Origin: JAICWP01 sp035935775
GTDB lineage: Bacteria; Acidobacteriota; Terriglobia; Terriglobales; Acidobacteriaceae
DNA length: 5,832 bases
Assembly: GCA_035935775.1 (NCBI GenBank)
Contig: DASYWT010000103.1
Coordinates: forward strand, 1 to 5,832
Reading direction: 5' to 3'
Positions 1 through 5,832 of the stretch are shown piece by piece. The notes beneath the pieces are model-generated. The model was not told where the DNA came from and did not search any database. It saw only the letters and a program-made list of their open reading frames with translations. Every line of letters starts with the position of its first letter. The first letter of the stretch is position 1. The translations under genes were made by a program, and so were the position numbers.

Positions 1-281
1 GCCAACGGCGTAACCTGGACAGGAAAGTTGTCGGGATAGTACGTGCGCTCCACTTCCGGCGACACCCACAAGCGATGCCCGGCATAGCCGTGATATTGAC
101 CGTCACCGGCGAGGCGGGCATGGTCCAGAAACTCATGGAGCTGGTTTTCCCCGCCGTGGAATCCGTAATGGAGAATGCGCGGGCCTACTTGGGTGAGCAG
201 CAGCAGCTCTGCCGTGCCATTGTTAATCCGCACTACCTTGCCCCAGCTGCGATACTCAATGGTTTCGATTTGGTTCGTCAT
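1..281 (-). CDS. DUF4380-like (aldose-epimerase-like) protein, N-terminal part, cut by window edge
   Basis: The minus strand reads 93 codons from an ATG at 281-279 to the left edge with no stop, so this is the N-terminal part of a longer protein. The start reads MTNQIETIEYRSWGKVVRIN. It is followed by a hydrophobic strand ending in VGPRILHYGF (residues 32-41), then GGENQLHEF (43-51), GHRLWVSPE (68-76) and TYYPDNFPV (80-88). The order 'GPRI..FGF.GG.N', 'GHRLW..PE', 'YPDN.PV' is what I recall for DUF4380-type proteins, which share the galactose-mutarotase beta-sandwich; their substrate is not established. There is no signal peptide, so a cytoplasmic location is inferred. No good Shine-Dalgarno precedes the ATG. 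The frame stays open upstream, so a start slightly further up (for example the TTG 11 codons earlier) cannot be excluded. It lies 101 bases downstream of the transglutaminase/TPR gene on the same strand and could be cotranscribed with it. Confidence 0.72.
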   Translation of the reverse strand, partial: MTNQIETIEYRSWGKVVRINNGTAELLLLTQVGPRILHYGFHGGENQLHEFLDHARLAGDGQYHGYAGHRLWVSPEVERTYYPDNFPVQVTPL

Positions 282-382
282 TCCAGGTCGGAGTTGATAG
301 TAGTACCACAAACAGCCGCGGGGTGCCGAGGCGCAAAGCGCCGATCGCCATCGGGTATGAGATGAGCGTTGAGATACGTGGG
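282..382. other. Intergenic gap between two minus-strand genes, with a small GC hairpin
   Basis: This gap separates the TAA of the transglutaminase/TPR gene (385-383) from the ATG of the DUF4380-like gene (281). The only structure I see is a perfect inverted repeat, GGCGC-AAA-GCGCC, at 330-342. It is not followed by a T-run in either direction, so it is not a textbook intrinsic terminator. I see no convincing -10/-35 pair facing the downstream gene. Readthrough from the upstream gene is therefore as likely as a separate promoter. Confidence 0.5.
330..342. repeat. Short inverted repeat (5-bp GC stem, 3-base loop)
   Basis: The arms GGCGC (330-334) and GCGCC (338-342) flank AAA. The stem is all G:C but only five pairs long, and no U-tract follows. 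It could be a weak transcript hairpin between the two minus-strand genes or a fragment of a dispersed palindromic repeat. The sequence alone does not decide between these. Confidence 0.3.
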
Positions 383-3300
383 TTAGTTGGTCGGAATCTG
401 CGCCTGGGCCGCTGCATCGGCGGGCAGCAACATGACGAAATCGCAACCAGTGGCGCCGCACATCAGAATGCCGCGGCGGACCAACTTCACCGGGTCCTGG
501 CCGGGGAACTCGATGTGGAACTTGGCGTTGCTTAGCTGGCCGGCAACGGACTTCAAAGAAGAATCGCCGCTGACGTAGCTGACCTCATCCACCTTATCCC
601 GCGAGAAAGCGACCGCATAGGTTGCGCTGCCGGAAAGGCGAGAGGTAGCGCTTAATTTGGTCTCCCGCACCCGGCTCAGTTCTTCCCCGGGCGAAGTGAT
701 CCGGGTACCATTCTTCCCACGTCCAAGCGAGACCGCCGCTCCCTCATCCGCACTTTTCCCGGTCAGCTGCTGATAGTGCTGGCGGATTTCCTCTTTGTCG
801 CCGCGCGGAGCTGCCAGGGCAAGGCGGTAGATATGGACTGCCTCCTGCTTCTTGCCTTCGCGCTCGTACACCTGTGCCAGGTGGTCGCCAATGGTGGCAT
901 CCTGCGACAGGTCCCAGCCGGAGCGCACATACGATTCCGCTTGAGCCAGATCGCCACGGCGAAAATACACCCAGCCCAGCGTGTCCCAGTCCGCCGCCAA
1001 TTCGACCGTGATCTTGAGGGATTCCGGGCTGGATGCGCCGAACAGCAGCGACTGCGCCTGGGTTTGCTCCACCGCCTTTTGCGCATAGGCCAACGATTTG
1101 TCGAGGTCCACATTCGCATCAGCCAGCTCATACCCAATATTGTTTAACGTCTCGGGCTTGGGATCAGACTGCGCGACTTTCTCCAACATTGGAATTGCCT
1201 TGCCAGATTGGCCGTTTTTCAAGTACGCGTGTCCCAGAGTAATTTGCAGCGCTTCGCTGTCGGGGGCCAGCTTGGCGGCATCCTCCAGAACGCTGACAGC
1301 TTCTCCGTATTTTTTGGCGGTAATCAGCATGCCCCCCAGCCCGAGCACCGCGTCGCGGTTCTTGGGGTCCACTTTCAACAGCTTGCGCCACTGCTCCATG
1401 GCTTCATCGTTGCGGTGCAGCCGCATTAATTCCAGCGCCATCGCACGGTAGGCAAAATCGCTTTCGGGATGTAATTCCTCTTCTTTGCGCAGTTCACCGA
1501 AGCCGTCCTCGGTATTTCTCTGCATCAGGTAAATGACTCCCACATTGCCATGCGCGTATGGATGCTTTGCGTCCAACTGGAGGACTTTGCGGAAGTCTTC
1601 CAAAGCGGTAGTCAGATCACGCTTCTGTAAGGCATCGTATCCTTCGCGGAAGGTGCGGTCCGCTTCGGGATTCGTTTCCGCGGCGCTCGTGTCACCACCA
1701 TTGAGATCAATCCAGCTCTCCTCGTCATCCCGTATCGCCTGGCCAAACTTGTGATACGCATCCCACTCTTCTAGCGGCACCTTGTGCTTCTTCAAGACCA
1801 GCCGCCGTTCCGCCGTGAGCGTTCCATTCTTGATGGAATAAGTTGAGTGGTAATCGGCAAAGTCGGTTACCAAATCCACGTTCTTGGGCAATCTGGGGGT
1901 GTAGATGCTGGGCAGCCCTATCCGGGCATGATGCACAAATTCCCCGGGCGCACCCAGAATCACGGGTTCTGTGGGCTTCTTGTCATTGTCCGGCCGCGCT
2001 TCAATCCCGAACGGCGGCATGGGCGGCATGATCAGGCGATCTTTCCAGTCGCCATAGTCTTTGCGCGTGTAGTCGTAAGCGAATTGAAACGGCTTGGACG
2101 TCTCCTCCGGCGCGGACGCCGTCACATCACTTACCTCGCCGGCAAATCCGGTCGCATAGGAGATCTGCTGCACGAAGGTTTTCCACTGCGCCTCCGGCAC
2201 CTTACGGAATGCCAGACGGAAGATGAGTTCCGCGTCGCCGCGCGAGGTGTGCTTTATGTGGCCGGTCAGGGTTCCGTCAGCTGACAGCTTGGCTTCTACC
2301 GTGAAATCGTCGTCGGTGGGAAAGGGAGGATTGGCGGGAGTGGTGGCCAGCGTTGCCGGCTTGCCCGAAGGCACCAGCAATGCCTGCTTGTCGCGCAAGC
2401 TGGCCATCAGCATCCCGAAGGGCGCGATTTCCGTGGTCGTGTCCAGCCACTGCAGCGTATTGCCCCGTGGCACCGCCGTGATCACGTGGTCAAACTGCGC
2501 CGGCGAGGGCACGTCCGGATCGAGCTTGCGCGAGCTGTTGATCAGCGCCGGATAGGCGTCGTACCCGGCAGCCTTCAGCAGGGCCTGCAGCAGCGTGTGC
2601 TTGTCTTTGCAATCGCCGTATTCATTTCCCAGCACCTCTTCCGCCGTATGCGGCTGGTAACGCCCGATTCCAAAAGACAGCGAAATGTAGTGGAACTGGG
2701 TGGCAACGTAGTTGTAGAGGGCGCGAATTTTGGCGTCATCCGTCGTCAGGCCCTTGGTCAACTCTTCCGCCTTGGCGCGGATGTCAGGCGTGACCGCCGC
2801 CTGCGGGGTCTGCAACTGGCTGTACCAGCGGCCTACTTCTTCCCAGCTATGAAACGTGGTTACCTGTACGGAGGGAGGCGGAACTTCCTGCGGAGCCGGC
2901 CGCAAGCTGGTGTCCTCCACTTTCAGATTCGCGGTTTTCCACGTATAGATGCGCGTCGTTCCAGCGTCTTTGATTTCCGGTTTCAGGTCGGGACTGCTGA
3001 CCTTCACGTACTTGTTCAGCGGCACGCTGACCTGCAGCAGCTCTTCTTTGACGATCACCCTGCTGGGAAAGGTGTACTCGAACCAGAACTGCCCCGGAAT
3101 CTCCGGTTTGGTGGTGCGGTAGCGTATCAGATACTCCAGTTCATCCCCCACTCCCAATCCCTTTACCGCCACATGCTTCTCGTGTGTGTCGCTGTACATG
3201 GGAGCTATGCGGGTCACGTCGGCGGGCATGTCCTGGATGTTGTACGCGGGAGTAGTCACCACCGTGCCGTCCGGCTTGCGCACCCGCACGTAATCAACAT

Positions 3301-3586
3301 CCAGGGTCTGGTTGCTGGTGTTGTAAGCGAAGGAAAGCACTCCCAGCGCCTGCACTCCGGCCTCCGACCGCACGCGGATGCGCTCGCTGACCTCGCGCGT
3401 GCCGGTGCCGTCGTCCTGGAAGACGAGGCGGCTGGTGGAATCGTCCAGCACGATTGCCTGCTGCGAATCGTCGCTCTTGGCTGGCAGGTTGGGGTTTTTA
3501 GCAGGAGGGTTTGATTGGCCCACACCAGCCAACGACAAGAAAAACGTGAGGAGCAGTACGAAGGGAAGGCGAAATTCAGTACCCAT
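383..3586 (-). CDS. Exported DUF3857 / transglutaminase-like / TPR protein
   Basis: This is a complete 1067-residue protein, numbered from the ATG at 3586-3584. Residues 1-24 form a signal peptide (R6, then a PFVLLLTFFLSLAG core), so export is predicted. Residues about 50-240 fit DUF3857 (VRVRKPDGTVV at 100-110, LGVGDELEYLIRY at 144-156). Residues about 265-390 are a transglutaminase-like core: C326 in NEYGDCKDKH, H367 in FDHVI and D382 in WLDTTTE form an apparently intact Cys-His-Asp triad, as in papain-like transglutaminases and peptidases. Residues about 425-605 look beta-rich. TPR units run from 642 to 930. Residues about 960-1060 form a separate C-terminal domain with C1043 and C1048. 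The domain order is known from Acidobacteriota and Bacteroidota exported proteins, but the substrate is unknown; protein crosslinking or amide hydrolysis is inference. The frame remains open to a GTG at 3778. I chose 3586 because it puts the signal peptide at the N-terminus and a GGATGG lies 10 bases upstream. The ATG at 3625 is a weaker alternative. Confidence 0.9.
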   Translation of the reverse strand: MGTEFRLPFVLLLTFFLSLAGVGQSNPPAKNPNLPAKSDDSQQAIVLDDSTSRLVFQDDGTGTREVSERIRVRSEAGVQALGVLSFAYNTSNQTLDVDYVRVRKPDGTVVTTPAYNIQDMPADVTRIAPMYSDTHEKHVAVKGLGVGDELEYLIRYRTTKPEIPGQFWFEYTFPSRVIVKEELLQVSVPLNKYVKVSSPDLKPEIKDAGTTRIYTWKTANLKVEDTSLRPAPQEVPPPSVQVTTFHSWEEVGRWYSQLQTPQAAVTPDIRAKAEELTKGLTTDDAKIRALYNYVATQFHYISLSFGIGRYQPHTAEEVLGNEYGDCKDKHTLLQALLKAAGYDAYPALINSSRKLDPDVPSPAQFDHVITAVPRGNTLQWLDTTTEIAPFGMLMASLRDKQALLVPSGKPATLATTPANPPFPTDDDFTVEAKLSADGTLTGHIKHTSRGDAELIFRLAFRKVPEAQWKTFVQQISYATGFAGEVSDVTASAPEETSKPFQFAYDYTRKDYGDWKDRLIMPPMPPFGIEARPDNDKKPTEPVILGAPGEFVHHARIGLPSIYTPRLPKNVDLVTDFADYHSTYSIKNGTLTAERRLVLKKHKVPLEEWDAYHKFGQAIRDDEESWIDLNGGDTSAAETNPEADRTFREGYDALQKRDLTTALEDFRKVLQLDAKHPYAHGNVGVIYLMQRNTEDGFGELRKEEELHPESDFAYRAMALELMRLHRNDEAMEQWRKLLKVDPKNRDAVLGLGGMLITAKKYGEAVSVLEDAAKLAPDSEALQITLGHAYLKNGQSGKAIPMLEKVAQSDPKPETLNNIGYELADANVDLDKSLAYAQKAVEQTQAQSLLFGASSPESLKITVELAADWDTLGWVYFRRGDLAQAESYVRSGWDLSQDATIGDHLAQVYEREGKKQEAVHIYRLALAAPRGDKEEIRQHYQQLTGKSADEGAAVSLGRGKNGTRITSPGEELSRVRETKLSATSRLSGSATYAVAFSRDKVDEVSYVSGDSSLKSVAGQLSNAKFHIEFPGQDPVKLVRRGILMCGATGCDFVMLLPADAAAQAQIPTN
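797..1663 (-). repeat. Tandem TPR repeats in the transglutaminase/TPR protein
   Basis: Six back-to-back 34-residue TPR units cover residues 642-845 with no gaps (starts at 642, 676, 710, 744, 778 and 812). A 19-residue insert (846-864) follows, then two further units (about 865-897 and 898-930). The units show the usual small and aromatic positions of helix A and end in a D-P or similar turn (LKVDPKN, AKLAPDS, AQSDPKP). TPR solenoids bind other proteins, so this half probably supplies a docking surface for the enzyme-like half. Partners cannot be read from sequence. Confidence 0.85.
3515..3586 (-). other. Signal-peptide coding segment of the transglutaminase/TPR protein
   Basis: Residues 1-24 have a short n-region with one arginine (MGTEFR), a hydrophobic core of about 14 residues rich in L and F, and a small-residue exit (SLAGVGQ). 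The chain then becomes polar and rich in N, P and K. Cleavage near residues 23-25 is inferred. There is no lipobox cysteine, so Sec export with signal peptidase I is more likely than lipoprotein processing. This segment is the main argument for starting translation at 3586 rather than at the upstream GTG. Confidence 0.75.
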
Positions 3587-3728
3587 AGCCGCTACACCAT
3601 CCGAGGTCGGTAGCGGGCCAACCATAGCATGAAAATTGGTGCAACACGAGGAGATTTTTTCCTTGTTCTGAATCGGGAATCTGCGCGAAATCCCTGCCAA
3701 TTCCGTTCCCTTACGAGCTCGCCCTTTT

Positions 3729-3757
3729 TTGCATTCCTGGCTGCGAAGGCATAGGAT
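3729..3757 (+). promoter_or_regulatory. Candidate sigma-70-type promoter for the beta-propeller gene
   Basis: TTGCAT (3729-3734) and TAGGAT (3752-3757) are separated by exactly 17 bases. They match the -35 and -10 consensus at 3 and 4 of 6 positions. The implied transcription start near 3764 would leave a leader of about 30 bases that includes the ribosome binding site at 3781. The match is modest and could be chance. Confidence 0.3.
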
Positions 3758-3780
3758 TTCCCGTTCATTTCCAAGCACTC

Positions 3781-3786
3781 AGGAGG
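3781..3786 (+). promoter_or_regulatory. Strong Shine-Dalgarno (AGGAGG) that fixes a TTG start
   Basis: AGGAGG lies 7 bases upstream of the TTG at 3794, an ideal spacing. An in-frame TAG at 3752-3754 closes the frame upstream, and no ATG or GTG codon lies in frame between that stop and the TTG. The first in-frame ATG (3839) is inside the signal-peptide core and would remove it. This site therefore decides the start of the beta-propeller gene. Confidence 0.85.
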
Positions 3787-3793
3787 AAAAGCG

Positions 3794-3850
3794 TTGCGAA
3801 CCACTACTCTTATTCTGCTTGTCGCATTTCTGACCACAATGGGCGCCGCC
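3794..3850 (+). other. Signal-peptide coding segment of the beta-propeller protein
   Basis: Residues 1-19 begin with the initiator and R2. A hydrophobic run (LILLVAFL, residues 6-13) follows, and the segment ends in MGAA before a charged, glutamine-rich stretch. Cleavage after A19 is inferred. The n-region is short, with only one basic residue. There is no lipobox cysteine. Confidence 0.7.
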
Positions 3851-5832
3851 CGGCAGCAGGCGAACCAACCGCCGGAGCCAGGCGCCAGGAAGTCGCGGCG
3901 TGCCCGGCAGGAGAAGCAAGCGCAAACATCCGGCACTCCATCTGCCGGCACAGCCCAGCAGGCGGAGCAAGAAACCAAGGGTCCGTGGAAGGCCTTGCAG
4001 TACCGTCTGGTTGGCCCCTTTCGCGGAGGCCGTGTAGTGGCGGTCTCCGGAGTCGTGGGTGAGCCCAACACGTACTATTTCGGCGGGGTGGCGGGGGGTG
4101 TGTGGAAGACCACGGATGGTGGCCTGAACTGGTCGCCCTTGACTGACAAGACCAAGGATATGTCGCCATCCATTGGCGCCATCGCCGTTGCCGAGTCCGA
4201 TCCCAACGTGATTTATGGCGGCACGGGCGAGGCCTGCATCCGCGGCAACATCGTTGGCGGCAACGGCGTGTACAAGTCTATTGATGCCGGCAAAACCTGG
4301 AAGTCAGTCGGCCTTGCCGATACTCATACCATCGGCCGCATCATCATTGATCCTAAGAATCCCGACAGGGTTTTTGTGGCCGCTCTGGGCCACCCCTTCG
4401 CCGATAACGAAGAGCGTGGCATCTTCCGCACCCTGGACGGCGGCAAAACCTGGCAGAAAGTGCTCTACAAAGATTCCAAGAGCGGCGGCATTGACATAGC
4501 CTTTGCTCCCGGCAATCCCAACCTCCTCTTCGCCGCTTTATGGCAGGTGCGTCGTACCCCCTGGAGCTTGGATTCGGGCGGGGCGGGCAGCGGTCTTTAC
4601 CGCTCCAGCGACGGCGGCAATAACTGGAAGGAACTCACCGGCCACGGCCTGCCGGATGGACCGCTGGGCCGAATCGGCGTGACAGTTTCCGGCGCTGATT
4701 CCAACCGCGTCTGGGCCATCATCGAAGCCAAGAAGGGCGGCATTTACCGTTCCGACGACGGCGGCGACACCTGGCATCTGATGACCGACGACCACCGCTT
4801 CCGCCAGCGCGCCTGGTACTACTCGCACATCTTTGCCGATCCCAAATCGGAAGATACGGTCTACATTCTCAACACCGGCGTTTACCGTTCCCACGACGGC
4901 GGCAAAACTTTTGCCCGCATTCCCGCGCCCCATGGCGATAACCACGGCCTGTGGATTGATCCCAACAACCCAGCTCGCCTTATCAACGGCAACGACGGTG
5001 GTGCCACGATTTCTGTGGATGGCGGCAAGAGCTGGAGCACCGAATACAACCAGCCGACCGCCCAGTTCTATCACGTGGTAACCGACAATCGTTTTCCCTA
5101 TTACATCTACGGCGCGCAGCAGGATAACAGCACCGCGGGCATTGCCAGCGCCAGCCCCGATGGCGCCATTGACCGGCCCGACTGGTACGACGTGGGTGGC
5201 GGCGAGAGCGGCTATATCGCGCCGGATCCCACCGACCCGCAGATCGTTTACGCCGGCTCTTATGGAGGTGAGATTTCCCGCTACGACCATCGAACCGGCG
5301 AGCTGCAGGCCATGAATCCCTGGCCAGTGAACCCCATCGGCTGGGGCGCGGCCGACCTGAAGCATCGCTTCCAATGGACCGAGCCTATCGTGTTTTCACC
5401 CCATGACCCCCACACCATGTACTTTGCCGGCGAAGTGCTGTTCAAGACCACCGACGGCGGCATGAGTTGGACCACCATCAGTCCCGACCTCACACGCAAT
5501 GACAAGAGCAAGCAGCAGTCCTCCGGCGGGCCCATCACCAAGGACAACACCGGCGTGGAGGTGTACGACACCATCTTTTCCGTCGTGGAATCTCCAGTCC
5601 AGAAGGACCTGATCTGGGCCGGTAGCGACGATGGCCTGGTCCACCTGACCCGCGACGGCGGCCAGCACTGGCAGGACGTCACGCCCAAAGCCATGCCGGA
5701 GTGGGGCACGGTGAGCATGATCGAGGCTTCGCCGCGCGACGCCGGCACCGCCTACATGGCGGTCGAACGGCACAAGATGGACGACTTTGCGCCTTACATC
5801 TTCAAGACCACCGACTTCGGCAAAACCTGGAC
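3794..5832 (+). CDS. Secreted Asp-box (BNR / sortilin-VPS10-like) beta-propeller protein, C-terminus beyond window
   Basis: The frame is open for 679 codons from a TTG start to the right edge; the C-terminus is missing. Residues 1-19 form a signal peptide. Residues 20-58 are a polar linker rich in Q, A, P, K and R. From about residue 60 the chain has the standard opening of bacterial sortilin-like propeller proteins: RLVGPFRGGR, then YFGGVAGGVWKTTDGG, then GTGEACIRGN. Ten Asp-box motifs (S/T-x-D-x-G-x-x-W/F) recur to the edge, each marking a beta-hairpin in a propeller blade. Family members I recall are around 1000 residues or more, so perhaps a third is lost. Asp boxes occur in sialidases, sortilins and many secreted bacterial proteins and are structural. 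I see no sialidase Arg triad or other catalytic signature, so 'glycosyl hydrolase' labels on such proteins would be over-annotation. The likely role is extracellular or periplasmic binding. It is transcribed divergently from the transglutaminase/TPR gene. Confidence 0.9.
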   Translation, partial: MRTTTLILLVAFLTTMGAARQQANQPPEPGARKSRRARQEKQAQTSGTPSAGTAQQAEQETKGPWKALQYRLVGPFRGGRVVAVSGVVGEPNTYYFGGVAGGVWKTTDGGLNWSPLTDKTKDMSPSIGAIAVAESDPNVIYGGTGEACIRGNIVGGNGVYKSIDAGKTWKSVGLADTHTIGRIIIDPKNPDRVFVAALGHPFADNEERGIFRTLDGGKTWQKVLYKDSKSGGIDIAFAPGNPNLLFAALWQVRRTPWSLDSGGAGSGLYRSSDGGNNWKELTGHGLPDGPLGRIGVTVSGADSNRVWAIIEAKKGGIYRSDDGGDTWHLMTDDHRFRQRAWYYSHIFADPKSEDTVYILNTGVYRSHDGGKTFARIPAPHGDNHGLWIDPNNPARLINGNDGGATISVDGGKSWSTEYNQPTAQFYHVVTDNRFPYYIYGAQQDNSTAGIASASPDGAIDRPDWYDVGGGESGYIAPDPTDPQIVYAGSYGGEISRYDHRTGELQAMNPWPVNPIGWGAADLKHRFQWTEPIVFSPHDPHTMYFAGEVLFKTTDGGMSWTTISPDLTRNDKSKQQSSGGPITKDNTGVEVYDTIFSVVESPVQKDLIWAGSDDGLVHLTRDGGQHWQDVTPKAMPEWGTVSMIEASPRDAGTAYMAVERHKMDDFAPYIFKTTDFGKTW
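4109..5830 (+). repeat. Ten Asp-box (BNR) repeats in the beta-propeller protein
   Basis: Asp boxes begin at residues 106 (TTDGGLNW), 162 (SIDAGKTW), 213 (TLDGGKTW), 271 (SSDGGNNW), 320 (SDDGGDTW), 366 (SHDGGKTF), 407 (SVDGGKSW), 552 (TTDGGMSW), 619 (TRDGGQHW) and 672 (TTDFGKTW). The first seven are spaced 41-58 residues apart, consistent with one per blade. The 145-residue gap between the seventh and eighth suggests blades without the motif or the border between two propellers. At DNA level the repeats share a GGCGGCAAAACCTGG-like core, but this follows from codon use rather than a separate DNA element. Confidence 0.85.

Larger units (their letters stand above)
3587..3793. promoter_or_regulatory. 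Divergent intergenic region between the two exported-protein genes
   Basis: About 207 bases separate the ATG of the leftward gene (3586) from the TTG of the rightward gene (3794), so both promoters should lie here. For the rightward gene I see one possible promoter and a strong ribosome binding site, annotated separately. For the leftward gene the best -35-like box is TTGGCA on the minus strand (3700-3695), but no good -10 box follows at 16-18 bases. No clear operator palindrome is visible. If the leftward gene really began at the GTG at 3778, the shared region would shrink to 15 bases, too little for two promoters, which also argues for the 3586 start. Confidence 0.6.

Noticed and set aside
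330..342. Rho-independent terminator for the transglutaminase gene
   Set aside because: The stem is only five pairs long and no T-run follows on the transcribed strand, so I list it only as an inverted repeat.
75..365. 96-codon plus-strand open frame at the left edge
   Set aside because: It is antisense to the DUF4380-like N-terminus, which has recognisable motifs, and runs through the intergenic gap with no ribosome binding site.
2486..3514. 342-codon plus-strand open frame opposite the transglutaminase gene
   Set aside because: It lies wholly antisense to a strongly supported domain-bearing gene. Its product is rich in R, H, V and L with no recognisable motif, typical of a shadow frame in GC-rich coding DNA.
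3653..3700. Promoter for the leftward gene built on the TTGGCA box
   Set aside because: The -35-like box is good (5 of 6), but nothing resembling TATAAT lies 16-18 bases downstream on the minus strand. A TTGCAC/TATGGT pair further on has only a 12-base spacer.
3592..4169. Minus-strand open frames of 159, 119 and 63 codons across the start of the propeller gene
   Set aside because: They overlap the TTG-start region with its clear Shine-Dalgarno and signal peptide. Their translations are low-complexity R/P/A/G-rich sequence without motifs.
4538..5374. 278-codon minus-strand open frame opposite the beta-propeller gene
   Set aside because: It is the complement of Asp-box coding sequence. The A/V/G-rich repetitive translation (VVGTVNA and similar) comes from the repeated GGC/GAC/ACC codons on the real strand.
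5281..5773. Two overlapping minus-strand open frames of 155 and 125 codons near the right edge
   Set aside because: Both are antisense to the continuous propeller reading frame, overlap each other in different frames, and show no domain or ribosome binding site.
4109..5830. Sialidase or other glycosidase function for the Asp-box protein
   Set aside because: Asp boxes are structural. I see no arginine triad or acid/nucleophile motif in the visible part, so no enzymatic activity is claimed.

Overview
The window reads as chromosomal DNA from a moderately GC-rich Gram-negative bacterium. It is most likely an acidobacterium (Terriglobia/Koribacter-like). That placement is inferred from gene content, not from any marker gene: a DUF3857-transglutaminase-TPR exported protein, a long secreted Asp-box (BNR/sortilin-like) beta-propeller protein and a DUF4380-type protein are a combination I associate with Acidobacteriota.

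Layout: (1) Positions 1-281, minus strand, hold the first 93 codons of a DUF4380-like (aldose-epimerase-like) protein cut by the window edge. (2) Positions 282-382 are a short gap between two minus-strand genes, with a small GC hairpin. (3) Positions 383-3586, minus strand, hold a complete 1067-residue exported protein: signal peptide, DUF3857, transglutaminase-like core with an apparently intact Cys-His-Asp triad, a beta-rich middle, eight TPR units and a C-terminal domain with two cysteines. Its frame stays open upstream to a GTG at 3778, but the signal peptide favours the ATG at 3586. (4) Positions 3587-3793 are a divergent intergenic region with a candidate promoter and a near-perfect Shine-Dalgarno for the rightward gene. 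(5) Positions 3794 to the right edge, plus strand, hold the first 679 codons of a secreted beta-propeller protein with ten Asp-box motifs. It starts at a TTG codon, so an ATG/GTG-only gene finder would miss or truncate it.

The two large genes are transcribed away from each other and both encode exported proteins with protein-binding or scaffold-type folds, so a shared envelope or extracellular role is possible but unproven. I see no mobile element, CRISPR array, RNA gene or defence system. Coding density is ordinary, and I found no convincing evidence of a new biological system here.
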